Shown here piece after piece: positions 30,995-41,690 of a stretch of DNA of 64,000 nucleotides. Source of the DNA: Dipteris shenzhenensis. Taxonomy: Eukaryota > Polypodiophyta > Polypodiopsida > Gleicheniales. The position numbers and the translations under genes were made by a program. Positions within the stretch are counted from its first letter, which is position 1. Every line of letters starts with the position of its first letter. The notes below the pieces were generated by a model that made no database searches, was not told the origin of the DNA, and worked only from the letters and a program-made list of their open reading frames with translations. Location: assembly GCA_047967505.1 (NCBI GenBank), contig CM106539.1; one strand, 5' to 3'.

Positions 30995-31600
30995 GGCCTC
31001 TCTAGGGCTGTTCTTAAGTCCAAGGCATAGCAAAAAGGAATGTATCTTCCCATGGTGCCTCCTTCAAACCATAGAGGGCCTTTTTTTACCCTGCACACCT
31101 TAATTTCAAAACCTTCAACCTCAAAGCCTAGAGGTTAGGTGAGGGTGGCATAAACCTCTTCTAGTAAAACCCCATGAAGGAAAGCAGTCTTAATGTCCAG
31201 CTCATGGACCTCCCAGTGCCTGTGGAATGCGAGAGCAATGACACACCGAATGGTCATGATGCATAAAGTGGGATTGAATGTCTCCTCAAAATCAATGCCA
31301 TGCTACTACTGGGCATAGCCTTTTGCAACAAGGCGGGATTTGTAGCGGTCAACACTACCATCAGCTTTCCGTTCAATTTGTAGACCCACTAGGTGCCTAT
31401 CGCATGCTTGCCTGGTGGCAAGTCATACAACTCCCATGTGCCATTTAAATGAATGGAATCAAGTTCAGCTTTCAAGGCATCCATCCATTCTCTGCTATCA
31501 AATGCATCCTTGTGACAAGAGGATCCTCATTGCAGGCTGTAGCAATCAAAGAAAACATGAAGCAAATTAGCAGCCATTTGTTTTTTACCACCTCTGGTAC
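30995..31600 (-). pseudogene. Fragment of a second Ty1/copia RT
   Basis: On the minus strand: SREWMDALKAELDSIHLNGT, WELYDLPPGKHAIGT, DRYKSRLVAKGYAQ-like sequence after frame changes, DFEETFNPTLCIMTIRCVIA, VHELDIKTAFLHG, and KKGPLWFEGGTMG in place of KKALYGLKQAP. It covers the first half of a copia RT, with several frameshifts and a stop. It is antiparallel to the element ending at 30990, so it belongs to a different insertion. The integrase piece at 31990-32165 (same strand, upstream) may be from the same element. Confidence 0.8.
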
Positions 31601-31641
31601 AGGCAGCCAAGGGCTCGGCTTGCTTGCTGTCCCGTGAAGTA

Positions 31642-31645
<4 letters not shown>

Positions 31646-31684
<39 letters not shown>
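31646..31684. repeat. (GA)n microsatellite
   Basis: About 19 uninterrupted GA units, between the minus-strand copia RT and integrase fragments. Confidence 0.95.
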
Positions 31685-31689
<5 letters not shown>

Positions 31690-31989
31690 GAAATCTGTTT
31701 TTTCATGTAGGAATGCCATTTGTGAGCATGGGAAGCTTGTTTTGGATGCTTTTTGGTGTTTCAAGTTGATAGGAACTTAGTAGGCTTGATTGCTAAGGTG
31801 TGTGTGTGGTCTAATCACCTCAAAAAACAACAAAACTAAGGATTTTTGTCAAGTTTTGAAGTAGTTTCATGTTCTAGAACTTCGCTTTTCTAAGTTTTTG
31901 CATTTTGACTTTCAAAAAGTGTTTGTTTTCTAGTTTTTTTTCATGGAGTAGGTAGAATAGGTAGTGTAGCACCCCCCCATCACAAAAAA
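31685..31989. other. Intron sequence, nothing recognised
   Basis: AT-rich sequence with no domain, lying between the two minus-strand copia fragments. It may replace the part between integrase and RT. Confidence 0.4.
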
Positions 31990-32165
31990 TCAGGAACAGA
32001 AACTAATCCGTGCAGAGAGTCAAGAGTTTGTTCCCACTTTCATTCTCAACCATGCCAAGAAAGTGCTTGAAACAAGAGAAGACATCGGACTTGGCCTTCA
32101 TGCCATAAACCCCATTGAATCTAGTGAAGTCATCCACAAGAAAATCATAATCTATCATATGCTGG
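31990..32165 (-). pseudogene. Copia integrase core fragment
   Basis: The minus strand reads DFLVDDFTRFNGVYGMKAKS then DVFSCFKHFLAWLRMKVG, matching the copia integrase (FLTFIDDFSR...WVYFMK.KS.VF..F..F). One frame is open through this piece. Its 5' limit coincides with the start of the gypsy fragment on the other strand. Confidence 0.75.
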
Positions 32166-32400
32166 TCATAGGGGCATTGTGCCTACTTTTACAGCCCTAA
32201 ATAGACTCTTCTATTGGCCAAACATGAAGTTCCTTACATTTCAAGATGTATATCATGTCAAAAAGCAAAATATGATAGAGAAAAACCCAAAGGGCTGTGA
32301 CAATCTATTCACCATTGACTTCATTACAAGAATCCCCACGAAAAATCAAGGACATGGCATGATTTAGACCATAGTGAACAGATTTAGTAAACAACCTCAT
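32166..32400 (+). pseudogene. Ty3/gypsy integrase, N-terminal fragment
   Basis: The plus strand shows PTFTALNRLFYWPNMKFLTF, then the zinc-finger end (YHVKKQNMIEKNPKGC, usually C..CQ..K), and the catalytic start FTIDFITRIPTKNQG (family form MDFI.GLP.....), the first Asp of the DDE triad. The HHCC cysteines are mutated. It is separated from the C-terminal integrase part by about 400 bp of unrelated DNA. Confidence 0.75.
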
Positions 32401-32790
32401 TCATTCCATCTCGATAACAACTGAAGGCTCGTAAAGCTACACACCTATTCATTAGGTGTATCTTCAGACATAATAGGTGTAAGACTAGAATCTATCCAAT
32501 CGTACAAATTCAGATTTTGGTTCTTCTAAAGACAATTCTATAGGAGCATAAATCTATAGTTTTTGGCGGAGATTCTAAATTCACTAGTAACTTTTTACGG
32601 ATCTTAGGCTCCCTAGACCTACATCCATGCAAGATTTGGTTGCAAAATGATTTTGTATGTGCCGCGTGGAAGGTATAATGCGTACATTTTTGCATGCACT
32701 CACTACTAGTGACTACGTATGAAAAATGGCGCACCTATTGACTAAATATTCTTGGCAAGTAATGTTTGAAACCTTGAAACCATTCTAAGT
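32401..32790. other. Unrecognised insertion splitting a gypsy integrase
   Basis: The gypsy integrase reads up to about 32400 and resumes near 32795 (SAFHPQTNGQSE). The residues normally between, which include the second catalytic Asp, are not recognisable, so this stretch either replaced them or is foreign. TAGGTGTA occurs at 32452 and 32472, but no clear element end was found. Confidence 0.45.
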
Positions 32791-33480
32791 TTTTATTCAG
32801 CATTCCATCCTCAAACTAATGGCCAAAGTGAAATTACTATAGCACCCTACTGGATCTGCTCAAAATCTATGTACATGACCAGCAGACCATGTGGGAAAAA
32901 TATCTCTCCATAGTTGAGTTTTCTTACAATAATACCATACACCAAAGATAAGATCTTTGCCGCTTATCAATTCGTAGAAAATTATGACTCTGCTTATGCC
33001 ATAGTCCGCATAGCCATCCAAAAGGCTCAGGAAAAACAAGGGGCAGCTGCAAATAAAAGACAGAGGGCCTTTGAGGTCAAAGAAGAACAATGGGTTTTAC
33101 TAAAGTTTGAAAAAGCTAGGCTGAAAACCACAGTGGGACAAAACAAGATCTCTTTCAAGTATTATGGCCCTTCCAGTGTCTTGAAGGTTATCAATCAAGT
33201 TTCAGTTCGGCTCGGTTTACAATCACACTGGAAGATATACATCTTCCATGTATGTTTGATCAAACCCTACGTTGGGGATATTCCTCATGAGACAATATAT
33301 GAAGATCCACCAGAAGTGGAGGATAATGAGATACTTTTGGTTCCAGAACAAGTAATCTTCCACGACTTCATCACAGGAGACGACTAAAGTTACAAAAAAG
33401 TATCTCTTGAAGTTCAAGGATTCCCATCTATAGATGCTGAATGGATAGAAAAGATTAATGCTTCAGGAGTTAAGTGACAT
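32791..33480 (+). pseudogene. Ty3/gypsy integrase C-terminus with chromodomain-like tail
   Basis: It begins with the third catalytic-residue motif (AFHPQTNGQSE, Glu present). Frameshifts follow to about 32930. An open block at 32914-33387 includes RQRAFEVKEEQWVLLKFEKA, KISFKYYGPSSVLKVINQVS, the LKPYVGDIP end and VPEQVIFHDF. After a stop, traces of a chromodomain (LKF...DAEWIEK) run to about 33475. That order marks a chromovirus. It is a different copy and subfamily from the element at 43-50 kb. Confidence 0.8.
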
Positions 33481-33855
33481 TCTTGATGCTTCCAGAAGCA
33501 CTTGAGTTGAGGTCAACTGAATAAAAGACGGAGAGAATGCCACTTCTCTTCACAACATACATCCACTTGCTAGGTAATTTATTTATTGCATTATCTTTAT
33601 TTGCTGGAAATTTCAAGTTCTTAAATTAGGATTTGTGCCAAAAGAATGCATATGTTTTCATACTATTCAGTTAGGTACTAATTGGCTCCCTCTACTTCTA
33701 AAATTCCTAACTTCCATCCACTAACGATTTGTGCCCGAAATCAATTGCAATAGGTTCCTAATTTGCTGTAGAAAATTCCTAGCACTAAACCTTCCTGCGC
33801 CTCTCCCACTCTCTCTCCCGCTCTCTCTCTCCCACTAAACGTAAGTTGGTGCTTA
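33481..33855. other. Intron sequence, 3' flank of the gypsy fragment
   Basis: No coding domain. It probably includes non-coding remains of the gypsy 3' region. CT-rich sequence starts near 33790. Confidence 0.4.
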
Positions 33856-34035
33856 TTTAATTTAGGTGGTTGAGAAAGAGGGAACCGGTTGAGAGAGAAA
33901 GAGAGGGGAAGGGAGCCAAGTGAGAGGCGGCAGTTGGGTGAGAGAGAGGGAGTCGGATGAGAGGCGGCAGCTGGGTGAGAGAGACAGGGGAAGGGAGCCG
34001 AGTGAGAGCTAGGCAGTTGAATGAGAGGGGGAAAT
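33856..34035. repeat. Purine-rich minisatellite, about 42-bp units
   Basis: GGGAAGGGAGCC.AGTGAGAG....CAGTTG..TGAGAG recurs at about 33906, 33948 (variant GAGTCGGATGAGAGGCGGCAG) and 33990. The plus strand is almost all A and G. Open minus-strand frames (Ser/Pro/Leu-rich) are by-products. Confidence 0.85.
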
Positions 34036-34828
34036 ATAAAGGAGAGCAAGGCAGTGACGAGAGGCTTCCCACAACAATGGTAATCACCTTCGAGAGACTT
34101 CCCACAACAAAGCTTACGTTAATCAACTAGACGCTCCCTTCAATTAATGCCCTTTGCTTAGGTTAATCCTGTCTTGCAACACAGGAGAGTAATTAATGCA
34201 GGACAAAAACTCATTGGGGCATCTTACTTGGCTAAGATCTAGCATTTGAGGGTGGACCTCCATTGAAGACGTTAAGGCCATTAGCCCCATGCGTTGAGAC
34301 GCATCTGTTTAAGAGAAACGTAAAGACCCCAACCCACCCGACTACAAAAAAATGGGACCTATCAAATACATGTAATGCACACTGACCCAACAACTATTAA
34401 AGAGTGTGCTTGCAGTAGAGTTGGATATGGGCCTGTTAACATGAAAGAGTCCAAGAGATAGAAGACAACACGACAAACTAATATGCCTAATAGGTTATGT
34501 GAGAAGGCCAACCAAAGTCAAACTAACCCTCAGCCGAATTGAATTTCTAGTTAAACAAATAAAGAGTGGTTAAAATAGTCTACAATTTCAGTATGACACG
34601 AGGGATGATGACGTAGCATGCTGAGGTGGCAGCGCGCTGCGCCATGGGCCAAATGGTAGCCCATGAGCACATGGAATCCTATGGGAACATGTGGAGGGCC
34701 ATGCATGAACCATGGCAGCCTGTGGGGACATGTGGAGGAACTGCAGCACCAATGCAGCCCACCAAAACCCAAGGGAGCCAGCCAAATGGGAACACACTCC
34801 CACGTTTTTGAAGCTGCCCACTCGTAAA
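34036..34828. other. Intron sequence without recognised gene; possible U3 region
   Basis: No coding domain. The GC content rises after 34610, with several short imperfect repeats of CACATG.(GG/AA). It leads into a TATA-like box, so it could be the U3 of an unrecognised LTR; there is no second copy in the window to test this. Confidence 0.35.
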
Positions 34829-34836
34829 TCTATAAA
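34829..34836 (+). promoter_or_regulatory. TATA-like box
   Basis: CTATAAAAG near 34830, followed 35-50 bp later by pyrimidine-rich CCCTCATTTGCACCC and TTCTCTCCCTC, the usual layout of a plant core promoter. It may belong to an LTR; no downstream gene is recognised. Confidence 0.35.
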
Positions 34837-34929
34837 AGAAACACTCCCCCACCCTCATTTGCACCCAGCCTTCTCTCCCTCATGCTGGTGTATACTCTCC
34901 TGCAGCTTTTCCTTCCCACAGCATCTCCT

Positions 34930-35335
34930 CCTGCCTCTAGAGAGCCTTCTCTATGCAGTCCTGCAGCAGCAGAAGACCTTGCAACAGCAGCCTCTGCAGC
35001 AGCACCAACCCCTGCAAACAGCACTTCTGCAGCAGCAGCAGCTCCAACAGGAGCTTCTCCTGCAGCCTCTTTCTTACAGAAACAACTCTTACAACAGCTC
35101 CTCTTGCAGCCCTTTCCTACTGCCACTCCTGCTGTAGCAGCCCTTCCAACAGCAGCCTCTGCAGCAGCACTCACCCCTGCAAACAGCACTTCTGCAGCAG
35201 CAGCAGGCCCTTGCAACAGCAGCCTCTTTCTCTTCAGAAACAACTCCTACAGCAGCTGCTCTTGCAGCCTCTCTATAGAAACTCATACTGTAGTTCTCCT
35301 ACAGCAGCTCTTCCTGCAGCAGCACCTTTCCATAC
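34930..35335. repeat. CAG/CTG-rich low-complexity tract
   Basis: The block GCAGCAGC..CAAC or CTCTGCAGCAGCA...CCCCTGCAAACAGCACTTCTGCAGCAGCAGCAG occurs twice (about 34998 and 35158), about 160 bp apart, within continuous CAG-type repeats. All three plus frames and two minus frames stay open for 60-160 codons (Ala-, Gln/Leu- and Ser/Cys-rich), as expected of a triplet repeat with no stop. I do not call a protein. Confidence 0.8.
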
Positions 35336-35752
35336 TTGATCCTATTCCCAGCAGCTACTCTCAATTTTGAGGCAAATCTATGATAAATTTGCATTGTTCA
35401 GTATCTTTCTTGAACCAGCGAAATCTAGACTCACACAGTTATGCTATATCAAAATCTCATTTTCAAAGCTTTGGCTAAGTGTTACTGATGTTTGGAAACA
35501 GTGATAATTGTGTAGGAATCTTCCCTCAGGATTGGAGAGCCCTTGGAGCCTTGAGTATCTTAGCTAGGCTACTTTCTGGGACACTATTCTGTATATAGGC
35601 TTACTACTCAGCCTTGACCTTCATTTTCATGTCTTGTACATAGCTCCAGCTATAGTCCAAGTCCTATCAGTTTGGTCTCAAGTTAGGAAGGCGACTGATA
35701 TGATTAACTTCAACACCTTGGTCTTGTATCTCAGTGTACTAAAGAGCCTGGA
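35336..35752. other. Intron sequence, nothing recognised
   Basis: No domain or repeat recognised between the CAG-rich tract and the first LINE. Confidence 0.4.
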
Positions 35753-35788
35753 TGTGTGTGTGTGTGTGTGTGTGCGCGCGCGCGCGCG
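35753..35788. repeat. (TG)n(CG)n tract at a LINE 5' junction
   Basis: About 22 bp of TG followed by 14 bp of CG (Z-DNA-prone), directly abutting the 5'-truncated end of LINE copy A1. Confidence 0.95.
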
Positions 35789-37463
35789 AAATCCAATCTT
35801 TTAGCATTGAAAGAAGCTGATTGGCATGCACTTCTCTAACCTGGCCACATCCTCCCTCCCCACACTCTTGTGAGGCATCTAGGATAACCCATTGGCTGGA
35901 ATATTACCCCTCAACAACAGCTCAAATGGGTGCTTCAAAAGATCAACAAGAAGCTGGAATACTGGCATTTGTCCACTTGGCCTCTACATGTTCGACTTCC
36001 GATAGTCCAGTCTATCATTATGGCATACGTGCAATTTTATTTGCCTCTTCTTCCCTGGTCTTTTAAGCATTTGGCCTCCTTTATGTCCCAGGCTATGGAG
36101 ATATTTTGGAAAAGCAAATCTCACAAAAAGGCATTGCGACTTCTTCCCATGCAGGCTGTTTGCTCTCCTAAGACTCATGGGGCCTGAATCTTCAGTTTCA
36201 TATGCTGGCAAGAAAGAGCACTATGATTGCTGATTTTTTTCAGCAAAAACAGCCATGGGCTATTATGTTAGCAGCTATGTGTGGAAACATGACGTCCCAT
36301 GCATATGGGCATTGGATTACAGATCACTGGGAAGCAGTCATGACCACATTTCAGGGGAAAATTCCTGGCTGTCCTGTCTCTACTGCTTTCATTCATGATT
36401 GGAAGAGAATTCTCTCTTATGCTAAATGGACAGGTGCTTCTTCCAATCATGGTAATTCTTTTCGCTTGGAAAGTATCCATTGGAACAAGGTGTTTGAATC
36501 GCCTCTTGCTTTACAGGCGCCTATCAAAGCATATAATCTTATGAAACTGGGCATAAGATTTATCGGAGATGTTGTGGATCAACATGGTTATGTGGTTTCA
36601 TTCCCACAAGCTTGCAGGACATTCCCCTTGGGTCTGCATCATCGGCCCATTTGGAGAATACTTACAACTATGTTGCAGCCATTTCAACCTGTGCCTCCAC
36701 TGTTTGTACAGGACAGATTGCTGGACTGGAATCTGACTTCCTTATCCCCTACTACCTGTTCGCTTTCAATGCATAATCTCGCCTCCTCGATGGTTTACAG
36801 ATTTCTTCTTCCACCGCCATGGATTGATAAGCATGCCAACAATCTTTGGAATTTGGATAGGCCTCTATCTTGGTGGCAATCACGACTCAAGAAATTTTGG
36901 AAAGCCAAATTGCCATTGAAACAGAGGCTTTTCTTTTGAAGATGTATAGTGGGAGCTTTTTCCATTGGGGTGAAATTGACAGCACGTCGCATTGCTTCCT
37001 CTTCCTGCCCCCGTTGTTCTTATCACCGTGAGACAGTTCCCCATTTGTTATGGTCTTGTCCGCACTCTCGGTTATTGATCACTCATGTTTCTCATTTGCT
37101 GCGGCTTCAGTTTCCCTCTATCAGATTTGGGAAACTATTCTGGATGTTTGGATGCTTCTCATCCAAGATGTCTCCATTCCTCCTTTTCTTTCACTGGACT
37201 CGCTTTTGGGTACTCTGGACTATTTGGACACAGAGATTGCACTCTAGGATGAGACAACAGTTTCCTCAGGCATATGTTTTCTTCAAAATGTCCCTCAAGC
37301 AATCTTTACATGATAGCTATGCTGCGAGGGACTTGGATGCGACTAGCCTTGAAGTGTTTTCTGACTGTTTTTGAGTTCTTCCATTAGGCTCTCTTTTGGA
37401 GTCTAATATGATGTACATTGATCTCAAGTTAATAATATAGTTACTGGTTTCACAAAAAAAAAA
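35789..37463 (+). mobile_element. LINE copy A1, 5'-truncated, L1-like
   Basis: It starts inside ORF2 just after the RT catalytic region, at the position matching 39830 in copy A2. It carries the thumb and C-terminal part. Open blocks are 36202-36939 (KSTMIADFFQQKQPWAIML, FRLESIHWNKVFESPLAL and so on) and 36949-37374 with the zf-RVT cysteine motif (ASSSCPRCSYHRETVPHLLW). A 3' UTR of about 80 bp ends GGTTTCAC and ten A's (37454-37463). Stops and a frame change break ORF2. The gene order and zf-RVT place it with plant L1-type LINEs. Confidence 0.9.
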
Positions 37464-37479
37464 GTGTGTGTGTGCGTGA

Positions 37480-37735
37480 GCCGCCCCAGACCAAGGAAAA
37501 GAATGAGAATTTGCAATCCAAGGCAACAAATCGAAATGGAGCAAAGAATGCTAAACCAGTTAATCAGGTGCAATCAATTGCTGGAAAAGCAAAAGAAAAA
37601 GAAAAAGAGAAGATGAAGGAATCTGTGGGGACAGATCGAGATGGTTTTAAACAGCCTAAGAAGGTGGTTGTATTGAAGCAACGCCCCTTTCAATCTCGTC
37701 AATGGGATGCTTTTTCTCCCTTACCAGGACAGGCT
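37480..37735 (+). pseudogene. LINE-A2 ORF1, C-terminal remnant
   Basis: A Lys/Glu-rich segment, then FKQPKKVVVLKQRPFQSRQW and DAFSPLPGQAS, closely matching the end of ORF1 in copy A4 (WQQPKKVFALKPRPLQSRHW). After PGQAS the sequence passes directly into the endonuclease (LHGYDIFNA), so the ORF1 stop and the start of ORF2 are deleted. Confidence 0.7.
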
Positions 37736-37736
37736 T

Positions 37737-38310
37737 CTACTTCATGGTTATGATATTTTTAATGCTGATACAATGCACTTTTCGGGGGTCTGCATGCTGG
37801 TAAAACATGATATGCAGCCCATGGTTGCTTACAATGACCCTCAGGGTCGATGGATGGTGATCAGGTGCACTTGGCAGGCTGATCTCTATGAAATAGCATC
37901 TGTTTATGCATCACAAACCTCTGCGACTAGAGCTCAAATGTGGGTCTCCCTCAAACAATATCCATGGCTGTCCAATGCTTTTTTGTGTGGAGACTTTAAC
38001 AACTCACCTGCCACTCAAGACAATACCACTCATCGTTCTCACATGATCCCCACTGAGCTTCGACATTGGGAAGATATGCTCTCATCCCTGCATAGAAAGA
38101 TCTATGGCTCTCAACAAGGGACAAAGATATGGGTTATACATATCATCACAATGCATTTACTCATTAGTGGGCTCGACTTGACAGATGGTATTTGCTGCAT
38201 GCTCAGCAGTATGCTGATTTTACATGTACACTATGGGTTGATCATTCCCTCTTGCTATCTGATCACTTTCCACTATGCTTGACACTATCTATAGCAAGTC
38301 TGACAGATGA
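37737..38310 (+). pseudogene. LINE-A2 ORF2 endonuclease (EEP) domain, N-terminally truncated
   Basis: An apurinic-type endonuclease/phosphatase domain nicks the target DNA for target-primed reverse transcription. Visible parts are LHGYDIFNADTMHFSGVCML, WMVIRCTWQADLYEIASVYA, the catalytic FLCGDFNNSP (GDFN), and after a frame change LARLDRWY-like and SDHFPLCL (SDH). The first catalytic motif (N-terminal NI.G and the QE strand) is lost through deletion. A frameshift near 38120 breaks the domain. Confidence 0.85.
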
Positions 38311-41067
38311 TATGCCTTTTTTTGGTCGTCGACTGCTCCATGTTAACAATGCTTATTTGCTGCATCAGCAATTTCAGAACATGGTGAGAGTGGCTGTCTG
38401 TCCCCTCCTCTCAGATGCTCAGGAGGATATGGATTTTGCTTGGGTCAGTCTTGCTCATCGCTTGCAGGCTGTTATTCAAGATTATGGACAGAGCTACATG
38501 GGTAACCTCAGGCTCAAGCTGAAATGGGCTCAATCTCACAAGCAGCAAATGGAGTCTCACAAGCAGCAAATGGATGCAATCAGTTCTCATAGACAGCTTA
38601 CCTCTTCTGAACAAGATTCTTGTGCTTATGCGGTTCATATCATTCACCAAAATGATCTTCGCAAATTAAAGAAGTGGCAAATCCGAGCTCGCATGAAACC
38701 CCTTTTGGATAAGGGCTGTTCCTCCAAGGCCTTTTTAAAGGTCTCCACGCGGATAGGCGAAAGGAGGATATTTGCAGGATCAAGAAAGATGATGGCACCT
38801 GGACCACTTCCAAATCAGAATTGGAATTGCAATGTTCTAGTCATTTCCAGCATCTCTTTTCTCTTCAGCCTGATCATTTGATACAAGTGAATGCAGCTAG
38901 GTCTCAATTTCTTATGCATGTCTAGCCCATATTGTCTCGGGAACAGGCTCATGCATTGGAGCAGCCTTTTATGCTTAGTGAACTGGATGATGCTTTGAGT
39001 CATCTACGTAAAAGCAGCTCTCCTAGTTGGGATGGTTTGACTGTCGAATTTTTCCGTGTAATTTGGGGTGATCTCAAGAACACTCTTCTTCTAATGATCA
39101 ATCATGCTTGGGCAGAACAATCTCTTCCTCCATCCTGGAAACATGGCCTGGTCAAATGGATTCCCAAAAAAAGGTTGTGTGAGACGATGGCTGATTGGCG
39201 GCCTATATCTCTCATGCCTGTTATTTACAAACTCATCGCTAAAATGATTGTCCTCAGGGTTCGCTTCCTTTTGCAAGCACGACTTCATCCTAGGCAGTAT
39301 GGGTTTGTCCCCAGAAGGCAGATCACTGACAATATCTCCAATGCTTTGCTTGCGATTGAGTATGCCAAATATTCTTAACAAGATGTTCTCATTCTGCAAG
39401 TAGACATTGCAAAAGCATTTGATACAATCCATTGGGATTTTATTTCTCAGACTATGCATAAATTGGGATTTGGCCCTCGGCTCGTCCATAGTATCTACTG
39501 GCTCTATTCTCAGGCCACGGCGCAGTGCCTGCTTGGTGGTGGATTGTCAAGAACTTGGACTATGACCCGCTCAGTGAGACAGGGATGCCCTCTTAGTTCC
39601 TTACTGTATGCCATTGCTACCCATCCGTTACTGTTGCACATGGACTATCTTGCAGACATATGACAGCTTCATGGCTTGCAAATTCCAGGGGCACAGTCAT
39701 TTCTTGCACAGGCATATGCTGATGATTCATACTTTATGCCCAGGAATTCTCAAAGTGATCTTTCTCATTTGATGCATGCACTGAATGACTTTGGTATAGC
39801 TGCTGGACTGCATATCAATTTTCAGAAATCCAAACTTCTAGCTATGAAAGAAGCTGATTGGCATGCACTTCTCTGGCCAGGCCACATTATCTCTTCCCAT
39901 ACTATTGTGAGGCATCTACGCTACCCCATTGGTTGGAATATCACTCCGCAACACCAGCTCAAATGGGTGCTTCAAAAGATCAACAAGAAGCTGGAATACT
40001 AGCATTTGTCCACTTGGCCTCTACATGTTCGACTTCGGATAGTACAGTCCATCATTATGGCATATGTACAATTCTATTTGCCTCTTCTTCCCTGGTCTAT
40101 TAAGCAGTTGGCTTCCTATATGTCACAGGCTATGGAGATATTTTGGAAAAGCAAATCTCACAAAAAGGCTTTGCGGCTACTCCCAATGCAGTCTATTTGT
40201 TCACCCAAGACTCATGGGGGGCTGAATATTCTCAATCTCCAGGTTCATATGTTGGCAAGAAAGAGCACTATGATTGCTGATTTCTTTCAGCAAAAACAGC
40301 CATGGGCTATTATGTTAGCAGCTATGTGTGGAAACATGACTTCCCATGCATATGGGCATTGGATTACAGATCACTGGGAAGCAGTCATGACCACATTTCA
40401 AGGGAAAATTCCTGGTTGCCCTGTTTCTACTGCTTTTATTCATGATTGGAAGAGAATTCTTTCATATGCTAAATGGACAGGTGCTTCCTCTCATCATGGT
40501 AATTCTTTTCGCTTGGAAAGCATCCATTGGAGCAAGGTGTTTGAATCGCCTCTCGCTCTACAGGCACCTAATAAAGCATACAATCTCATGAAATTGGGCA
40601 TAAGACTTGTTGGCGATGTTGTGGATCAACAAGGATGTATGCTTTCATTTCCACAAGCTTGCAGGACATTCTCCTTGGAACTGCATCATAGGTCCATTTG
40701 GAAAACACTTTCAACTATGTTGCAGCCATTTATTCCGGTTCCTCCACTGTTTGTAAGGACAGATTACTAGACTAGAATTTGACTTCCTTACCTCCTGCTA
40801 CGCATACGCTTTCAATGCATAATCTGACCTCCTCGAAGGTCTACAGATTTCTTCTTCCACCGCCATGGATTGACAAGCATGCCAACACTCTTTGGAACTT
40901 GGATAGGCCTTTATCTTGGTGGCAATCACAACTCATGAAAATCTGGAAAGCCAAATTGCCATTAAAACAAAGGCTTTTCTTTTGGAGATGTATAGTGGGA
41001 GCTTTTTCCATTGGGGTGAAATTGGCAGCATGTCGCATTGCTCCCTCTTCTTGCCCCCGTTGCTCTC
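38290..41067 (+). pseudogene. LINE-A2 ORF2 reverse transcriptase and C-terminal region
   Basis: The linker after the endonuclease runs to about 38880. RT starts near 38932 with SWDGLTVEFFRVIWGDLK, then WIPKKRL, ADWRPISLMPVIYKLIAK, PRQYGFVPRRQITDNI, QVDIAKAFDTIHWDFIS, SVRQGCPLSSLLYAIATHPL and the catalytic AQAYADDSYFMPRN with both Asp intact. Stops occur at about 39376, 39661 and 40001 and near 40768. The C-terminal block (40006-40770, 40779-41087) continues to VKLAACRIAPSSCPRCSH of the zf-RVT domain, where subfamily B sequence takes over. This is the most complete RT of subfamily A in the window. Confidence 0.9.
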
Positions 41068-41690
41068 ACAGTGTCATCTCTGTATAAAGTGTTATTATTT
41101 CCGCCTTGGATTTCTGACAGAGCAAATTCTGTTTGGCATATGGATCGCCCACTAAAGTATTGGAGAAAGCGACTACGTCTCCTATGGCATTATAAAGTCC
41201 CTCTTCGGCAACAGCTTTACCTTTGGCGAGTCCTACTTGGCATTTTTCCATCTACCCAATTACTCACACATAGACATATTGCTCCGGTTGTTTGCCACAA
41301 ATGTCTACGACACTATGCTGAATCTGTGCTTCACATCTTCTGACACTGTCCACACACTTGTGCTTTCATCGCTCTCATCCGACAAAGGCTTCGAGCGAGA
41401 TTTCCTACTGTTACTTTTGGCAGGTTTTTCTGGTTGTTTGGTTTTCATCCAGCTAGACAGGGATTTGACCTATTTTTTGTATGGGTACGCTACTAGGCAC
41501 TGTGGACTCTATGGATGGACAAAAATCATAGAGTCTTTGGTGATCCCCTATTTTCATCTTTTGTTTTTTTCAAACGATCTCTGCAACAATCATTCTATGA
41601 TTGCGTTCAGACTCGTTTCATTGATCAGGATGTATATACAGCTTATACTGAGATTTTCAGTTAGTAGTAGTTACTCCACTTTCGAAGAAA
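41068..41690 (+). mobile_element. LINE copy B1, 3' fragment of subfamily B
   Basis: It starts at SLYKVLLFPPWIS near 41068, continues through HMDRPLKYWRKRLRLLW and the zf-RVT region (HRHIAPVVCHKC), then ARFPTVTFGRFFWLFGFHPA to a stop near 41665 after YTEIFS. A frame change separates the two open blocks (41038-41343, 41237-41830). The 5' junction joins it to LINE-A2 at GCTCTCAC, a microhomology between the two subfamilies. No A-tail is visible; the next LINE-B copy follows directly. Confidence 0.8.

Larger units (their letters stand above)
37464..41067 (+). mobile_element. LINE copy A2, ORF2 nearly complete, 3' end replaced
   Basis: It begins after the A-tail of A1 with a short GT tract (37464-37474), then the last part of ORF1 and ORF2. 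Its 3' end is lost at about 41067 inside the zf-RVT region, where the sequence switches to subfamily B (junction at GCTCTCAC). It shares very high similarity with A1 and A3. The element is dead (stops, frameshifts and a deletion at the ORF1/ORF2 boundary). Confidence 0.9.

Noticed and set aside
34882-35370. 162-codon Ala/Ser/Pro-rich frame and overlapping Gln-rich frames
   Set aside because: They arise from a CAG repeat open in several frames at once; nothing favours one frame.
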